Both the position numbers and the translations under genes were made by a program. This document shows positions 53,107 through 61,909 of a stretch of DNA of 64,000 nucleotides, piece by piece (the first letter of the stretch is position 1; every line of letters begins with the position of its first letter). The DNA comes from Pseudomonas monsensis (GTDB taxonomy: Bacteria; Pseudomonadota; Gammaproteobacteria; Pseudomonadales; Pseudomonadaceae), in contig NZ_CP077087.1 in the NCBI RefSeq assembly GCF_014268495.2, positions 4,033,501 through 4,097,500 of the forward strand, written 5' to 3'. The notes below the pieces were generated by a model. The model saw only the letters and a list, made by a program, of their open reading frames with translations, was not told the origin of the DNA and did no database searches.

Positions 53107-54386
53107 TGGACGCATTGATTCTGTTAGGCAGTTTTATCGTGTTGATCCTGATCGGCATGCCGGTCGCCTACGCCCTCGGGTTGTCGGCGCTGATCGGCGC
53201 GTGGTGGATCGACATCCCGTTCCAGGCCTTGATGATTCAGGTGGCCGGCGGGGTCAATAAATTTTCCTTGCTGGCGATTCCGTTCTTCGTGCTGGCCGGG
53301 GCGATCATGGCCGAGGGCGGCATGTCGCGGCGGCTGGTGGCGTTTGCCGGGGTGTTGGTGGGGTTCGTGCGTGGTGGTCTGTCGCTGGTCAACATCATGG
53401 CCTCGACCTTCTTCGGTGCGATCTCGGGATCGTCGGTGGCCGACACGGCATCGGTGGGCTCGGTGCTGATTCCAGAAATGGAGCGCAAGGGTTATCCGCG
53501 CGAGTTCTCCACGGCGGTGACGGTCAGCGGGTCGGTGCAGGCGCTGTTGACGCCACCAAGCCATAACTCGGTGCTTTATTCGCTGGCGGCCGGTGGCACC
53601 GTGTCCATCGCCTCGCTGTTCATGGCCGGCGTGGTCCCGGGCCTGTTGATGAGCGCATGCCTGATGGTGCTGTGCCTGATCTTCGCGAAAAAACGCGACT
53701 ACCCGAAGGGCGACGTCATCCCGCTGCGCGAGGCCTTGAAGATCTGCGGCGAAGCGCTATGGGGCATGATGGCGATGGTGATCATTCTGGGCGGCATTCT
53801 GTCCGGGATCTTCACCGCCACCGAGTCGGCGGCCATCGCCGTGCTCTGGGCGTTCTTCGTGACCATGTTCATCTATCGCGACTATAAATGGAGCGAACTG
53901 CCGAAACTGATGCACCGCACGGTGCGCACGATTTCGATCGTGATGATCCTGATCGGCTTCGCGGCGAGCTTCGGCTACATCATGACCCTGATGCAGATCC
54001 CGGCGAAGATCACCACGCTGTTCCTGACCCTGTCGGACAACCGCTACGTGATTCTGATGTGCATCAACGTCATGCTGCTGTTGCTCGGCACGGTGATGGA
54101 CATGGCGCCGCTGATCCTGATCCTCACGCCGATTCTGATGCCGGTGATTCTCGGCATCGGTGTCGATCCGGTGCAGTTCGGCATGATCATGTTGGTCAAC
54201 CTGGGGATCGGGCTGATCACGCCACCGGTGGGCGCGGTGCTGTTTGTCGGCTCGGCGGTGGGCAAGGTCAGTATCGAAAGCACCGTGAAGGCGCTGCTGC
54301 CGTTCTACGCCGTGCTGTTTCTGGTATTGATGCTGGTGACCTACATTCCGGCGATTTCGCTGTGGTTACCGCATCTGGTGTTGTAA
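53106..54386 (+). CDS. dctM: TRAP transporter large permease
   Basis: This 426-residue DctM-type permease has about 12 membrane helices and uses an ion gradient to bring in the substrate delivered by DctP. Features are IPFFVLAGAIMAEGGMSRRL, the SGSSVADTASVGSVLIPEME segment and the C-terminal LGIGLITPPVGAVLFVGSAV. It overlaps dctQ by one base and ends the operon; a short GC hairpin (54402-54421) follows. Confidence 0.92.
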   Translation: MDALILLGSFIVLILIGMPVAYALGLSALIGAWWIDIPFQALMIQVAGGVNKFSLLAIPFFVLAGAIMAEGGMSRRLVAFAGVLVGFVRGGLSLVNIMASTFFGAISGSSVADTASVGSVLIPEMERKGYPREFSTAVTVSGSVQALLTPPSHNSVLYSLAAGGTVSIASLFMAGVVPGLLMSACLMVLCLIFAKKRDYPKGDVIPLREALKICGEALWGMMAMVIILGGILSGIFTATESAAIAVLWAFFVTMFIYRDYKWSELPKLMHRTVRTISIVMILIGFAASFGYIMTLMQIPAKITTLFLTLSDNRYVILMCINVMLLLLGTVMDMAPLILILTPILMPVILGIGVDPVQFGMIMLVNLGIGLITPPVGAVLFVGSAVGKVSIESTVKALLPFYAVLFLVLMLVTYIPAISLWLPHLVL

Positions 54387-54401
54387 CCCCGACGCTGCGA
54401 C

Positions 54402-54421
54402 GAGGGAGCCCGCTCCCTCGC
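54402..54421. repeat. GC hairpin between dctM and the TauE-type gene
   Basis: CGAGGGAG/CTCCCTCG forms a perfect 8-bp stem. It belongs to the local REP family and may end both convergent transcripts; it has no T-run. Confidence 0.6.
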
Positions 54422-54434
54422 CACAGGTGTTGCT

Positions 54435-55235
54435 TCAGGCCCGCCATACCATGTAGGCCGCCACCACCAGACACACACTGGCAAACCCCACCTGCAACGC
54501 TCGCGCCGGCACCCGTGCGCAGAGCTTGCGACCGATGATCATGCCGACGATGCTGGCGACGATGAACGCCGCACCCTGAGCATCTATCCGCACACCGGCG
54601 TGAAACGCCCCGATCACGCCAATCGCCGAGATTAGGCTGATCACCATCAACGACGTGGCGACGATGCCGCGCATCTGCACATCGGTCAGTTGCTTGAACG
54701 CCGGCACGATCAGGAAACCGCCGCCAACGCCGAGCAACCCGGACACCACGCCGGTAATCGCGCCCAACGCCGCCAACGTCGCGGTGCATTTGGCGGTCCA
54801 GTCGAAGCGCCCGGTCTGCTCGTTGAGCATGCAGTTCTTCTGGCCCCAACTGGCGTGACCGTGGTCACTTGGGCCTGCTTGCGCGCGCTCGCGGCGCAAC
54901 ATACGCCAGGCCACCATGACCATCAGCAGACTGAACAGCATCATCAGGATCTGCTCCGGCAACTGATGCGCGAAGTAGATGCCCAGCGGCGAAAATACCG
55001 CGCCCAGCGCCGCAATCAGCAACGCCGCACGATAACGCACCAGACCATGGCGCAAACCGTCGACGGCACCGACCGCCGCGGCACTGCCCACCGCAAACAA
55101 GGCCACAGGCGCAGCCTGAGTCATCGTCCAGCCGAGCCCGAGCACCAGCGCCGGCACCGCGAGAATCCCGCCGCCCGCGCCGGTCAGCCCGAGCACCAAC
55201 CCCATCACCACGCCAAACAGACTAGCCAGCAACAT
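54435..55235 (-). CDS. TauE/SafE-family sulfite or sulfonate exporter
   Basis: This 266-residue membrane protein has seven or eight helices in two repeats, with TauE/SafE motifs (LTGAGGGILAVPALVLGLGW near the start; VSGLLGVGGGFLIVPAFKQL in the middle). Such proteins export sulfite, thiosulfate or sulfonates. The gene lies 9 bp after the SQR-like flavoprotein gene and belongs to the sulfur module, so removal of sulfite from persulfide oxidation is a plausible role. Confidence 0.87.
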   Translation of the reverse strand: MLLASLFGVVMGLVLGLTGAGGGILAVPALVLGLGWTMTQAAPVALFAVGSAAAVGAVDGLRHGLVRYRAALLIAALGAVFSPLGIYFAHQLPEQILMMLFSLLMVMVAWRMLRRERAQAGPSDHGHASWGQKNCMLNEQTGRFDWTAKCTATLAALGAITGVVSGLLGVGGGFLIVPAFKQLTDVQMRGIVATSLMVISLISAIGVIGAFHAGVRIDAQGAAFIVASIVGMIIGRKLCARVPARALQVGFASVCLVVAAYMVWRA

Positions 55236-55244
55236 AGAGGCCTC

Positions 55245-56489
55245 TCAGTCGACGTTGGACACGGCGGTCAGCCATTCACGGCCCTTGAGCATGCCGTTCC
55301 AGTAGAACCACGGCAGCAGCGTCGCCTTGAGCCACCAGGCCGAACGGCGCGGTACGGTCGCATCGAGGGGAAAGGTCGGCAGCAGTTTTCCGCCGTAGCC
55401 AAACTCGGCGAGGATCACCTTGCCCTTCTCCACCGTCAGCGGGCAGGAACCGTAGCCGTCGTATTTCAGCGGCAGCGGTTGGCCCTTGCGCAAGGCCAGC
55501 AGGTTCTGCGCCACCACCACGATTTGCTTGCGCACCGCCGCCGCGGTTTTCGCATTGCTGGTGCCGCAGATATCACCCAGCGCGAACACGTGCGGATAAC
55601 GCGGATGTTGCAGGCTGTGCGGATTGACCTCGCACCAGCCAGCGGCATCGGCCAATGGACTTTGCGCGATGAAATCCGGCGACACCTGTGGTGGAACGAC
55701 GTGCAGCAGGTCGAAGGTCTTCGCCTCACGGGTGACGTTACCGTCGGCGTCCTTGGTCTCGAACCACGCGGTTTTCGCCGGGCCGTCGACCTTGACCAGG
55801 TTCGAGTTGAACGCCAGTTGCGCGTTGTATTTTTCGATGTACTTCATCAGTGGCGGCACGAATGTCGCCACGCCAAACAGCGCGGCGCCAGCCAGGTTGA
55901 ACTCGACCTTGATGTTGTTCAGCAATCCGCTTTTGAGCCAGTGATCACAGGACAGGTATAGCGCTTTCTGCGGTGCACCGGCGCATTTGATCGGCATTGC
56001 CGGTTGCGTGAACAGCGCTTTACCGTCGCGCAGTTTCTGCACCTGATCCCAGGTGTATTGCGCATGCTGATAGCTGTAGTTGGACGTGACGCCGTGCTGG
56101 CCGAGGCTTTCCTGCAAGCCTTCGATCTTGTCCCAGGCCAGGCGCAGGCCGGGGCAGACAATCAGGTTCTGATAGCTGACGGTGCGTTGATCGTTGAGGG
56201 TCAGCTGGCGCTTGTCAGGATCGACAGCGGTCACCGCTGCTTGAATCCAGGTGGCCTGACGGGGCATCACCTTGCTCATCGGCCTGGCGGTGTCTTTGAC
56301 GTCGTAGGCGCCACCGCCAACCAGCGTCCACGCCGGTTGATAGTAGTGCTGGGCACTCGGCTCGATCACCGTGACGTTCAAATGTGGATCGCGCTTGAGC
56401 AGGCTGGCGACGAAGCCGATGCCCGCCGTACCGCCGCCGATCACCACGATGTCTGCACTGATGGATGGGCCCCAGTGTTGATCGTTCAT
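55245..56489 (-). CDS. Sulfide:quinone oxidoreductase-like flavoprotein
   Basis: This 414-residue FAD enzyme has the N-terminal ADIVVIGGGTAGIGFVASLL motif and a second flavin segment (VFALGDICGTSNAKTAAAVR). Cysteines in IVCPGLRL and IKCAGAPQKALYLSCDH are at positions compatible with the redox pair of type II SQR. The C-terminal amphipathic WWLKATLLPWFYW would bind the membrane. ATG at 56489 follows AAGGAAC. It sits between the exporter gene and the sulfide-sensing regulator. Confidence 0.87.
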   Translation of the reverse strand: MNDQHWGPSISADIVVIGGGTAGIGFVASLLKRDPHLNVTVIEPSAQHYYQPAWTLVGGGAYDVKDTARPMSKVMPRQATWIQAAVTAVDPDKRQLTLNDQRTVSYQNLIVCPGLRLAWDKIEGLQESLGQHGVTSNYSYQHAQYTWDQVQKLRDGKALFTQPAMPIKCAGAPQKALYLSCDHWLKSGLLNNIKVEFNLAGAALFGVATFVPPLMKYIEKYNAQLAFNSNLVKVDGPAKTAWFETKDADGNVTREAKTFDLLHVVPPQVSPDFIAQSPLADAAGWCEVNPHSLQHPRYPHVFALGDICGTSNAKTAAAVRKQIVVVAQNLLALRKGQPLPLKYDGYGSCPLTVEKGKVILAEFGYGGKLLPTFPLDATVPRRSAWWLKATLLPWFYWNGMLKGREWLTAVSNVD

Positions 56490-56544
56490 TGCTTGTTCCT
56501 TATTGCTGCACGCAAGGTTTTTTCCGGCCATCCCACAAATCCAT

Positions 56545-56638
56545 TGCAGGAGTGAGCCTGCTCGCGATAACGGCGTGACAGTCACAGAAGATGCTGGCTG
56601 CCCCACCGCTTTCGCGAGCAGGCTCACTCTTGCAGGGG
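56545..56638. repeat. Inverted REP pair between SQR-like and regulator genes
   Basis: TGCAGGAGTGAGCCTGCTCGCG and an inverted copy around TTCGCGAGCAGGCTCACTC lie about 45 bp apart; the same subfamily as 33038-33105. Confidence 0.88.
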
Positions 56639-56656
56639 TAGTGTGCTGGCAAGCAT

Positions 56657-56998
56657 TTATGGGTGACCGAGGCTTTTCAGCACCGCGCCGCAATACAACC
56701 CGGACAGGGTCTTCATCACCTGAATCACTTCAGGACTGGCCAGGCCATAAAAAATGTATTTGCCTTCACGGCGAGTCGCCACCAGCCCTTCATCACGCAG
56801 GATGCCCAGTTGCTGGGACAGCGTCGGTTGGCGCACGCCGGTCATTTTTTCCAGTTCGCCGACATTGCGTTCGCCCTGGGTCAATTGGCACAGGATCAAC
56901 AAGCGATCCTCATTGGCCAGGGCCTTGAGCAGCGCGCAGGCCTTGGAGGCCGAGGCGCGCAATTGGGCGACTTCACATTCGGTCAGACTGGATTGCAT
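56657..56998 (-). CDS. ArsR-family sulfide-responsive repressor, BigR/SqrR-like
   Basis: This 113-residue winged-helix repressor has the DNA-binding core GVRQPTLSQQLGILRDEGLV. Cysteines in LLILCQL (alpha 2) and GLYCGAV (alpha 5) match the persulfide-reactive pair of BigR/SqrR. GTG at 57004 is an alternative start two codons earlier. It is divergent from the MBL gene, and an imperfect AT-rich dyad lies between them. Repression of the sulfur module until reactive sulfur appears is inferred. Confidence 0.85.
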   Translation of the reverse strand: MQSSLTECEVAQLRASASKACALLKALANEDRLLILCQLTQGERNVGELEKMTGVRQPTLSQQLGILRDEGLVATRREGKYIFYGLASPEVIQVMKTLSGLYCGAVLKSLGHP

Positions 56999-57031
56999 TT
57001 GCACGATGCCTTCAACGTCACTTAAGCTGTG

Positions 57032-57057
57032 AACATTATGTTTTTAGATAAAGTGTT
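57032..57057. promoter_or_regulatory. Candidate BigR/SqrR operator
   Basis: An AT-rich imperfect dyad, AACATTAT-N8-ATAA-AG-TGTT, lies in the 91-bp divergent gap between the ArsR and MBL genes. Its position and composition suit an ArsR-type operator. Confidence 0.4.
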
Positions 57058-57089
57058 GCAACCCATTTTCCTTGTTCAGGTTGGTGTCC

Positions 57090-57953
57090 ATGCCCGCGCA
57101 GATTGAAGCTTTCCTCGACCCCGCCTCTTCGACCTACAGCTACGTGGTCTACGAAGCCGATGGCGGACAGTGCGCAATCGTCGACCCGGTGCTTGATTAT
57201 GACGGCGCCGCCGGCCGTACCTGCACCGCCCAGGCCGACAAAATCATCGCCTTCGTTCACGCGCACAGCCTGCAGGTGCAGTGGCTGCTGGAAACCCATG
57301 CCCACGCCGATCACCTGTCCGCAGCGCCTTACCTGCGCCGGGAACTGGGCGGAAAAATCGCCATTGGCGAATCAATCAGCAAAGTGCAGAACGTGTTCAA
57401 GGCGCTGTTCAACCTGGAGCCGGAGTTCTGCGTCGATGGCTCGCAGTTCGATCACCTGTTTGCGCCGAACGAGTCATTCCGCATTGGCAACCTCAAGGCC
57501 ACCGCCCTGCACGTCCCCGGCCACACCCCGGCGGACATGGCTTACCTGATCGACGGCGAACAGATTCTGGTCGGCGACACGCTGTTCATGCCCGACGTCG
57601 GCACCGCCCGCTGCGACTTCCCCGGCGGCAACGCGCATCAACTGTACAACTCGATCCACAAGCTGCTGGCCTTCCCCGCCAGCGTCAAACTCTACGTCTG
57701 CCACGACTACCCACCCGAAGGCCGCGCCGCGCAGTGCCAGACCACTGTCGGCGAGCAGCGCAAAAGCAATATTCATGTGCATGACGGAATCGACGAGGCG
57801 GCGTTCGTCGAGATGCGCACCAAACGCGATGCCGGACTGGGCATGCCGACGCTGCTGCTGCCGGCGATTCAGGTCAATGTGCGGGCGGGGAATCTGCCAC
57901 CGGCAGAGGAAAACGGCGTGGTGTACCTGAAGATTCCGCTCAACTCTCTATAG
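57090..57953 (+). CDS. MBL-fold persulfide dioxygenase-like hydrolase
   Basis: This 287-residue metallo-beta-lactamase-fold protein has HAHADH motif (ETHAHADHLSAAPYL, His70-His72-Asp74-His75), VPGHTPADMAYLI and GDTLFMPDVGTARCDFPGG, the pattern of ETHE1-like persulfide dioxygenases and the Blh hydrolases. It would oxidise glutathione persulfide to sulfite. ATG at 57090 is chosen; GTG in the longer frame at 57072 lacks a good site. Divergent from the ArsR regulator. Confidence 0.88.
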   Translation: MPAQIEAFLDPASSTYSYVVYEADGGQCAIVDPVLDYDGAAGRTCTAQADKIIAFVHAHSLQVQWLLETHAHADHLSAAPYLRRELGGKIAIGESISKVQNVFKALFNLEPEFCVDGSQFDHLFAPNESFRIGNLKATALHVPGHTPADMAYLIDGEQILVGDTLFMPDVGTARCDFPGGNAHQLYNSIHKLLAFPASVKLYVCHDYPPEGRAAQCQTTVGEQRKSNIHVHDGIDEAAFVEMRTKRDAGLGMPTLLLPAIQVNVRAGNLPPAEENGVVYLKIPLNSL

Positions 57954-58078
57954 GAAAAAGTCGCTCGAACCATCACCAGATTATTTTTCCTACGAACGCT
58001 GGCGATAGTGATGAACTGGTGAAAATCCTCTCAGCGATCAGACTCCATCGGGCAAACATTCAATGGAGTTTTCGCAAT

Positions 58079-58936
58079 ATGGATATTCGCCGTAATCACC
58101 GCGACATGACACCGCAACAGAAAGCTGCGTTCGTCGATGCGATCCTGGTACTGAAAAACAACGTCGACAGCGTCCTGCGCCCCGGACAGCAAAATCGCTA
58201 CGATGACTTTGTGCAGATCCACAAAAACTCGATGGGCGGCGCCAATCCGCTGATACCCAATCCGCATCGCAGCCCTTTGTTCTATCCGTGGCATCGAATT
58301 CTGATTCGCCAGTTCGAACTGGCCCTGCAGTCCGCCACCAATGATCCGACCATTACCCTGCCCTACTGGAACTGGCAACTGACCGGAGCAGACAACCCCT
58401 TCACGTCGGATTTCATGGGCTCAAACGGTGACAACCTGCAAGATCAGCGTGTCACCAGCGGTCCGTTTTCCAGGGAGCACTCACAATTCGATGTCAGGGT
58501 CTGGGACGAGGGCACTGGCAACACCGGCATTCGTCGAAATCTGGGGGCAAGCGGCGCACTGCCCACCCCGCTGGATGTTATTTCGACCCTGAACAGAACG
58601 CCTTACTGGATGGATGAAAGCGGCTGGGAAAACGTCTCGGAAAGCCTTTTGCACAATCCGGTACATGCCTGGATTGGCGGCAGCATGGCACAAGCCTCCT
58701 CACCCAACGATCCGATATTCTTCCTGCACCACTGCTACCTCGACTTGCTGTGGGAACGCTGGAAACATCAGCATGCTGGAACTCCAGGCTTTACCAATAG
58801 AGCTGGCTCGGCAGACACGAACGAAACCGTCCTGATCTTTCATCCTGCCAATGAACGGGCGCCCTGGGCGCAAACCTTTACCGTCCGACAAACCCTCTAT
58901 ACCGCAGAGCTCGATTACCGGTATGACTACATCTGA
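58079..58936 (+). CDS. Tyrosinase (type-3 copper monooxygenase)
   Basis: This 285-residue tyrosinase resembles the Streptomyces enzyme in length and motifs; it would hydroxylate monophenols and oxidise catechols. Copper A ligands are His48, His63 and His72 (QIHKNS; NPHRSPLFYPWHR). Copper B ligands are His192, His196 and His218 (LHNPVHAWIGG; SPNDPIFFLHHCYLD). There is no signal peptide and no caddie (MelC1-like) gene next to it. ATG at 58079 follows TGGAG and gives the family N-terminus (MDIRRNHRDMTPQQKAAF). Convergent with bkdR. Confidence 0.92.
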   Translation: MDIRRNHRDMTPQQKAAFVDAILVLKNNVDSVLRPGQQNRYDDFVQIHKNSMGGANPLIPNPHRSPLFYPWHRILIRQFELALQSATNDPTITLPYWNWQLTGADNPFTSDFMGSNGDNLQDQRVTSGPFSREHSQFDVRVWDEGTGNTGIRRNLGASGALPTPLDVISTLNRTPYWMDESGWENVSESLLHNPVHAWIGGSMAQASSPNDPIFFLHHCYLDLLWERWKHQHAGTPGFTNRAGSADTNETVLIFHPANERAPWAQTFTVRQTLYTAELDYRYDYI

Positions 58937-58939
58937 CTT

Positions 58940-59428
58940 TCAGTTACCTAGCGTCAGGCCGTTTGCCGGCAAGGGCAATGCAGTCTTGTAGCGCACCTGC
59001 TTGAGCGCAAAACTCGAGCGAATATTCGCCACCCCCGGCACCTTGGTCAGAAAGTCCATCATGAAACGCTCCAGCGACTGAATGGTCGGCACCAGCACGC
59101 GGATCAGATAATCCGGGTCACCCGCCATCAAATAGCACTCCATCACCTCCGGGCGATCGGAAATCGCTTCTTCAAAATGCTGCAACGCCTCCTCCACCTG
59201 CTTCTCGAGGCTGACGTGGATGAACACGTTGACATGCAGTCCCAGCAGGTCGGCGTCCAGCAGCGTCACCTGCTCGCGAATCAGCCCTAATTCTTCCATC
59301 GCCTTGACCCGGTTAAAGCACGGTGTCGGCGACAGATTCACCGAGCGTGCGAGGTCGGCGTTGGTGATGCGCGCGTTCTCTTGAAGGCTGTTGAGAATGC
59401 CGATGTCGGTACGGTCCAGTTTGCGCAT
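58940..59428 (-). CDS. bkdR: Lrp/AsnC-family activator of the bkd operon
   Basis: This 162-residue Lrp-type regulator has an N-terminal helix-turn-helix (residues 4-50: DIGILNSLQENARITNADLA, RSVNLSPTPCFNRVKAMEEL) and a C-terminal RAM sensor (about 65-150). BkdR of P. putida activates bkdA1A2B-lpdV in response to branched-chain amino acids. It is divergent from bkdA1, the usual arrangement. Confidence 0.92.
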   Translation of the reverse strand: MRKLDRTDIGILNSLQENARITNADLARSVNLSPTPCFNRVKAMEELGLIREQVTLLDADLLGLHVNVFIHVSLEKQVEEALQHFEEAISDRPEVMECYLMAGDPDYLIRVLVPTIQSLERFMMDFLTKVPGVANIRSSFALKQVRYKTALPLPANGLTLGN

Positions 59429-59457
59429 GAGACAAAACCACCTGTTTTTTATGTTTA

Positions 59458-59476
59458 TGCAGAATTTCTATCTGCA
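59458..59476. promoter_or_regulatory. Candidate BkdR/Lrp site in the bkdR-bkdA1 gap
   Basis: A perfect inverted repeat TGCAGA-N7-TCTGCA lies in the AT-rich part of the 185-bp divergent gap. Lrp-family proteins bind such AT-flanked dyads. Promoter elements could not be fixed by eye. Confidence 0.4.
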
Positions 59477-59613
59477 AATCGTCTCCAGCGCAACGAAACA
59501 GAGAGAAATATTCTTCTGGCCCGGGCCTATGATTGTTGTAGGACAAGATTTCTTTCACCCAAGAATGATTGCCAGCTCACTACAAGAAATTCACAAGATC
59601 GAGCGTAGAAGCC

Positions 59614-60849
59614 ATGACCCAAGCGTATGAACCGCTGCGTCTGCACGTCCCTGAACCTTCGGGCCGCCCAGGCTGCAAAACCGACTTTTCCTACCTGCAT
59701 CTGACCGATGCCGGTACGGTGCGCAAACCATCCATCGACGTCGAACCCGCCGACACCGCCGACCTGGCGCGTGGCCTGATCCGCGTGCTCGACGACCAGG
59801 GCAACGCCCTCGGCCCCTGGGCTGAAAACGTGCCGGTCGAGATCCTGCGCAAGGGCATGCGCGCCATGCTCAAGACGCGGATCTACGACAACCGCATGGT
59901 GGTTGCCCAGCGCCAAAAAAAAATGTCGTTCTACATGCAGAGCCTTGGCGAAGAAGCCATTGGCAGCGCTCAGGCCCTGGCCTTGAACATCGACGACATG
60001 TGCTTCCCGACCTACCGCCAGCAAAGCATCCTGATGGCCCGCGAAGTGCCGTTGGTCGACCTGATCTGCCAACTGCTGTCCAACGAGCGCGATCCGCTCA
60101 AGGGTCGCCAGTTGCCGATCATGTACTCGGTCAAGGACGCCGGTTTCTTCACCATTTCCGGCAACCTCGCCACCCAGTTCATTCAGGCTGTCGGCTGGGG
60201 CATGGCCTCGGCGATCAAGGGCGACACGAAAATCGCCTCGGCGTGGATCGGTGACGGCGCCACCGCCGAATCGGACTTCCACACCGCCCTCACCTTCGCC
60301 CACGTTTACCGTGCGCCAGTGATCCTCAACGTGGTCAACAATCAATGGGCGATCTCGACCTTCCAGGCCATCGCCGGTGGTGAAGCCACTACCTTCGCCG
60401 GACGCGGCGTCGGTTGCGGCATCGCTTCGCTGCGCGTGGATGGCAACGACTTCTACGCCGTGTATGCAGCATCTGCCTGGGCCGCTGAACGCGCCCGGCG
60501 CAACCTCGGGCCGACCATGATCGAATGGGTCACCTACCGTGCCGGCCCGCACTCGACCTCCGACGATCCTTCCAAATACCGTCCTGCCGACGACTGGAGC
60601 CACTTCCCGCTGGGCGACCCGATTGCCCGCCTGAAGCAGCACCTGATCAAGGTCGGCCACTGGTCGGAAGAAGAACACGCCGCCGTCAGTGCCGAGCTCG
60701 AAGCCGAAGTGATTGCCGCGCAGAAACAGGCCGAGCAGTACGGCACCCTCGCCGGCGGCCAGATTCCAAGCGCCGCGACCATGTTCGAAGACGTCTACAA
60801 AGAGATGCCGGAGCACTTGAAGCGCCAGCGTCAGCAGTTGGGGATCTGA
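59614..60849 (+). CDS. bkdA1: Branched-chain 2-oxoacid dehydrogenase E1 alpha
   Basis: This 411-residue thiamine-diphosphate subunit decarboxylates the 2-oxoacids of valine, leucine and isoleucine. The TPP motif is WIGDGATAESDFHTALTFAH ... NVVNNQWAIST, and the regulatory-loop segment is YRAGPHSTSDDPSKYR. ATG at 59614 gives the family N-terminus; the longer frame from 59569 lacks similarity. It is followed one base later by bkdA2. Confidence 0.94.
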   Translation: MTQAYEPLRLHVPEPSGRPGCKTDFSYLHLTDAGTVRKPSIDVEPADTADLARGLIRVLDDQGNALGPWAENVPVEILRKGMRAMLKTRIYDNRMVVAQRQKKMSFYMQSLGEEAIGSAQALALNIDDMCFPTYRQQSILMAREVPLVDLICQLLSNERDPLKGRQLPIMYSVKDAGFFTISGNLATQFIQAVGWGMASAIKGDTKIASAWIGDGATAESDFHTALTFAHVYRAPVILNVVNNQWAISTFQAIAGGEATTFAGRGVGCGIASLRVDGNDFYAVYAASAWAAERARRNLGPTMIEWVTYRAGPHSTSDDPSKYRPADDWSHFPLGDPIARLKQHLIKVGHWSEEEHAAVSAELEAEVIAAQKQAEQYGTLAGGQIPSAATMFEDVYKEMPEHLKRQRQQLGI

Positions 60850-60850
60850 C

Positions 60851-61909
60851 ATGAACGATCACAACAACAATATTCAGCTGGAAACCGCCATGACCACGAC
60901 CACCATGACCATGATCCAGGCCCTGCGCTCGGCCATGGATGTGATGCTTGAGCGTGACGACAACGTGGTGGTGTTCGGTCAGGACGTCGGCTATTTCGGC
61001 GGCGTGTTCCGTTGCACCGAAGGCCTGCAGACCAAGTACGGCACCTCGAGGGTGTTCGACGCACCAATCTCAGAGAGCGGCATCGTCGGCGTTGCCGTGG
61101 GCATGGGCGCTTACGGTCTGCGTCCGGTCGCCGAGATTCAGTTCGCCGACTACGTTTACCCGGCCTCCGACCAGATCATTTCCGAAGCGGCGCGCCTGCG
61201 TTATCGCTCGGCCGGTGAGTTCACCGCACCAATGACCCTGCGCATGCCATGCGGCGGCGGCATCTACGGCGGCCAGACCCACAGCCAGAGCATCGAGGCG
61301 ATGTTCACTCAGGTCTGTGGTCTGCGCACCGTGATGCCGTCCAACCCGTACGACGCCAAGGGTCTGCTGATCGCCTCCATCGAAAACGATGACCCGGTGA
61401 TCTTTCTTGAGCCAAAACGCCTGTACAACGGCCCGTTCGATGGCCACCACGACCGCCCGGTAACCCCATGGTCGAAACACCCGCAAGCCCAGGTGCCGGA
61501 CGGTTACTACACCGTGCCGCTGGACGTCGCCGCGATCACCCGTCCGGGCAAGGACGTGACCGTGTTGACCTACGGCACCACCGTCTACGTCTCGCAAGTC
61601 GCGGCCGAAGAATCCGGCGTTGATGCCGAAGTCATCGACCTGCGCAGCCTGTGGCCGCTGGACCAGGAAACCATCGTCAAGTCGGTGAAGAAAACCGGCC
61701 GTTGCGTAGTGGTGCACGAAGCCACCCGCACTTGCGGGTTCGGCGCCGAACTGGTCGCGCTGGTGCAAGAGCATTGCTTCCATCACCTGGAAGCGCCGAT
61801 CGAACGCGTCACCGGTTGGGACACCCCCTACCCGCACGCGCAAGAGTGGGCGTATTTCCCTGGGCCGTCCCGTGTGGGCGCAGCTCTGAAACGGGTCATG
61901 GAGGTCTGA
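60851..61909 (+). CDS. bkdA2: Branched-chain 2-oxoacid dehydrogenase E1 beta
   Basis: This 352-residue beta subunit pairs with BkdA1. It has VVFGQDVGYFGGVFRCTEGL, the potassium/TPP-binding LRMPCGGGIYGGQTHSQSIE, and the C-terminal VVHEATRTCGFGAELVALVQ. An internal Met (MTTTTMTMIQALRS) is an alternative start, but the full length agrees with the P. putida protein as I recall it. It is followed directly by bkdB. Confidence 0.94.
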   Translation: MNDHNNNIQLETAMTTTTMTMIQALRSAMDVMLERDDNVVVFGQDVGYFGGVFRCTEGLQTKYGTSRVFDAPISESGIVGVAVGMGAYGLRPVAEIQFADYVYPASDQIISEAARLRYRSAGEFTAPMTLRMPCGGGIYGGQTHSQSIEAMFTQVCGLRTVMPSNPYDAKGLLIASIENDDPVIFLEPKRLYNGPFDGHHDRPVTPWSKHPQAQVPDGYYTVPLDVAAITRPGKDVTVLTYGTTVYVSQVAAEESGVDAEVIDLRSLWPLDQETIVKSVKKTGRCVVVHEATRTCGFGAELVALVQEHCFHHLEAPIERVTGWDTPYPHAQEWAYFPGPSRVGAALKRVMEV

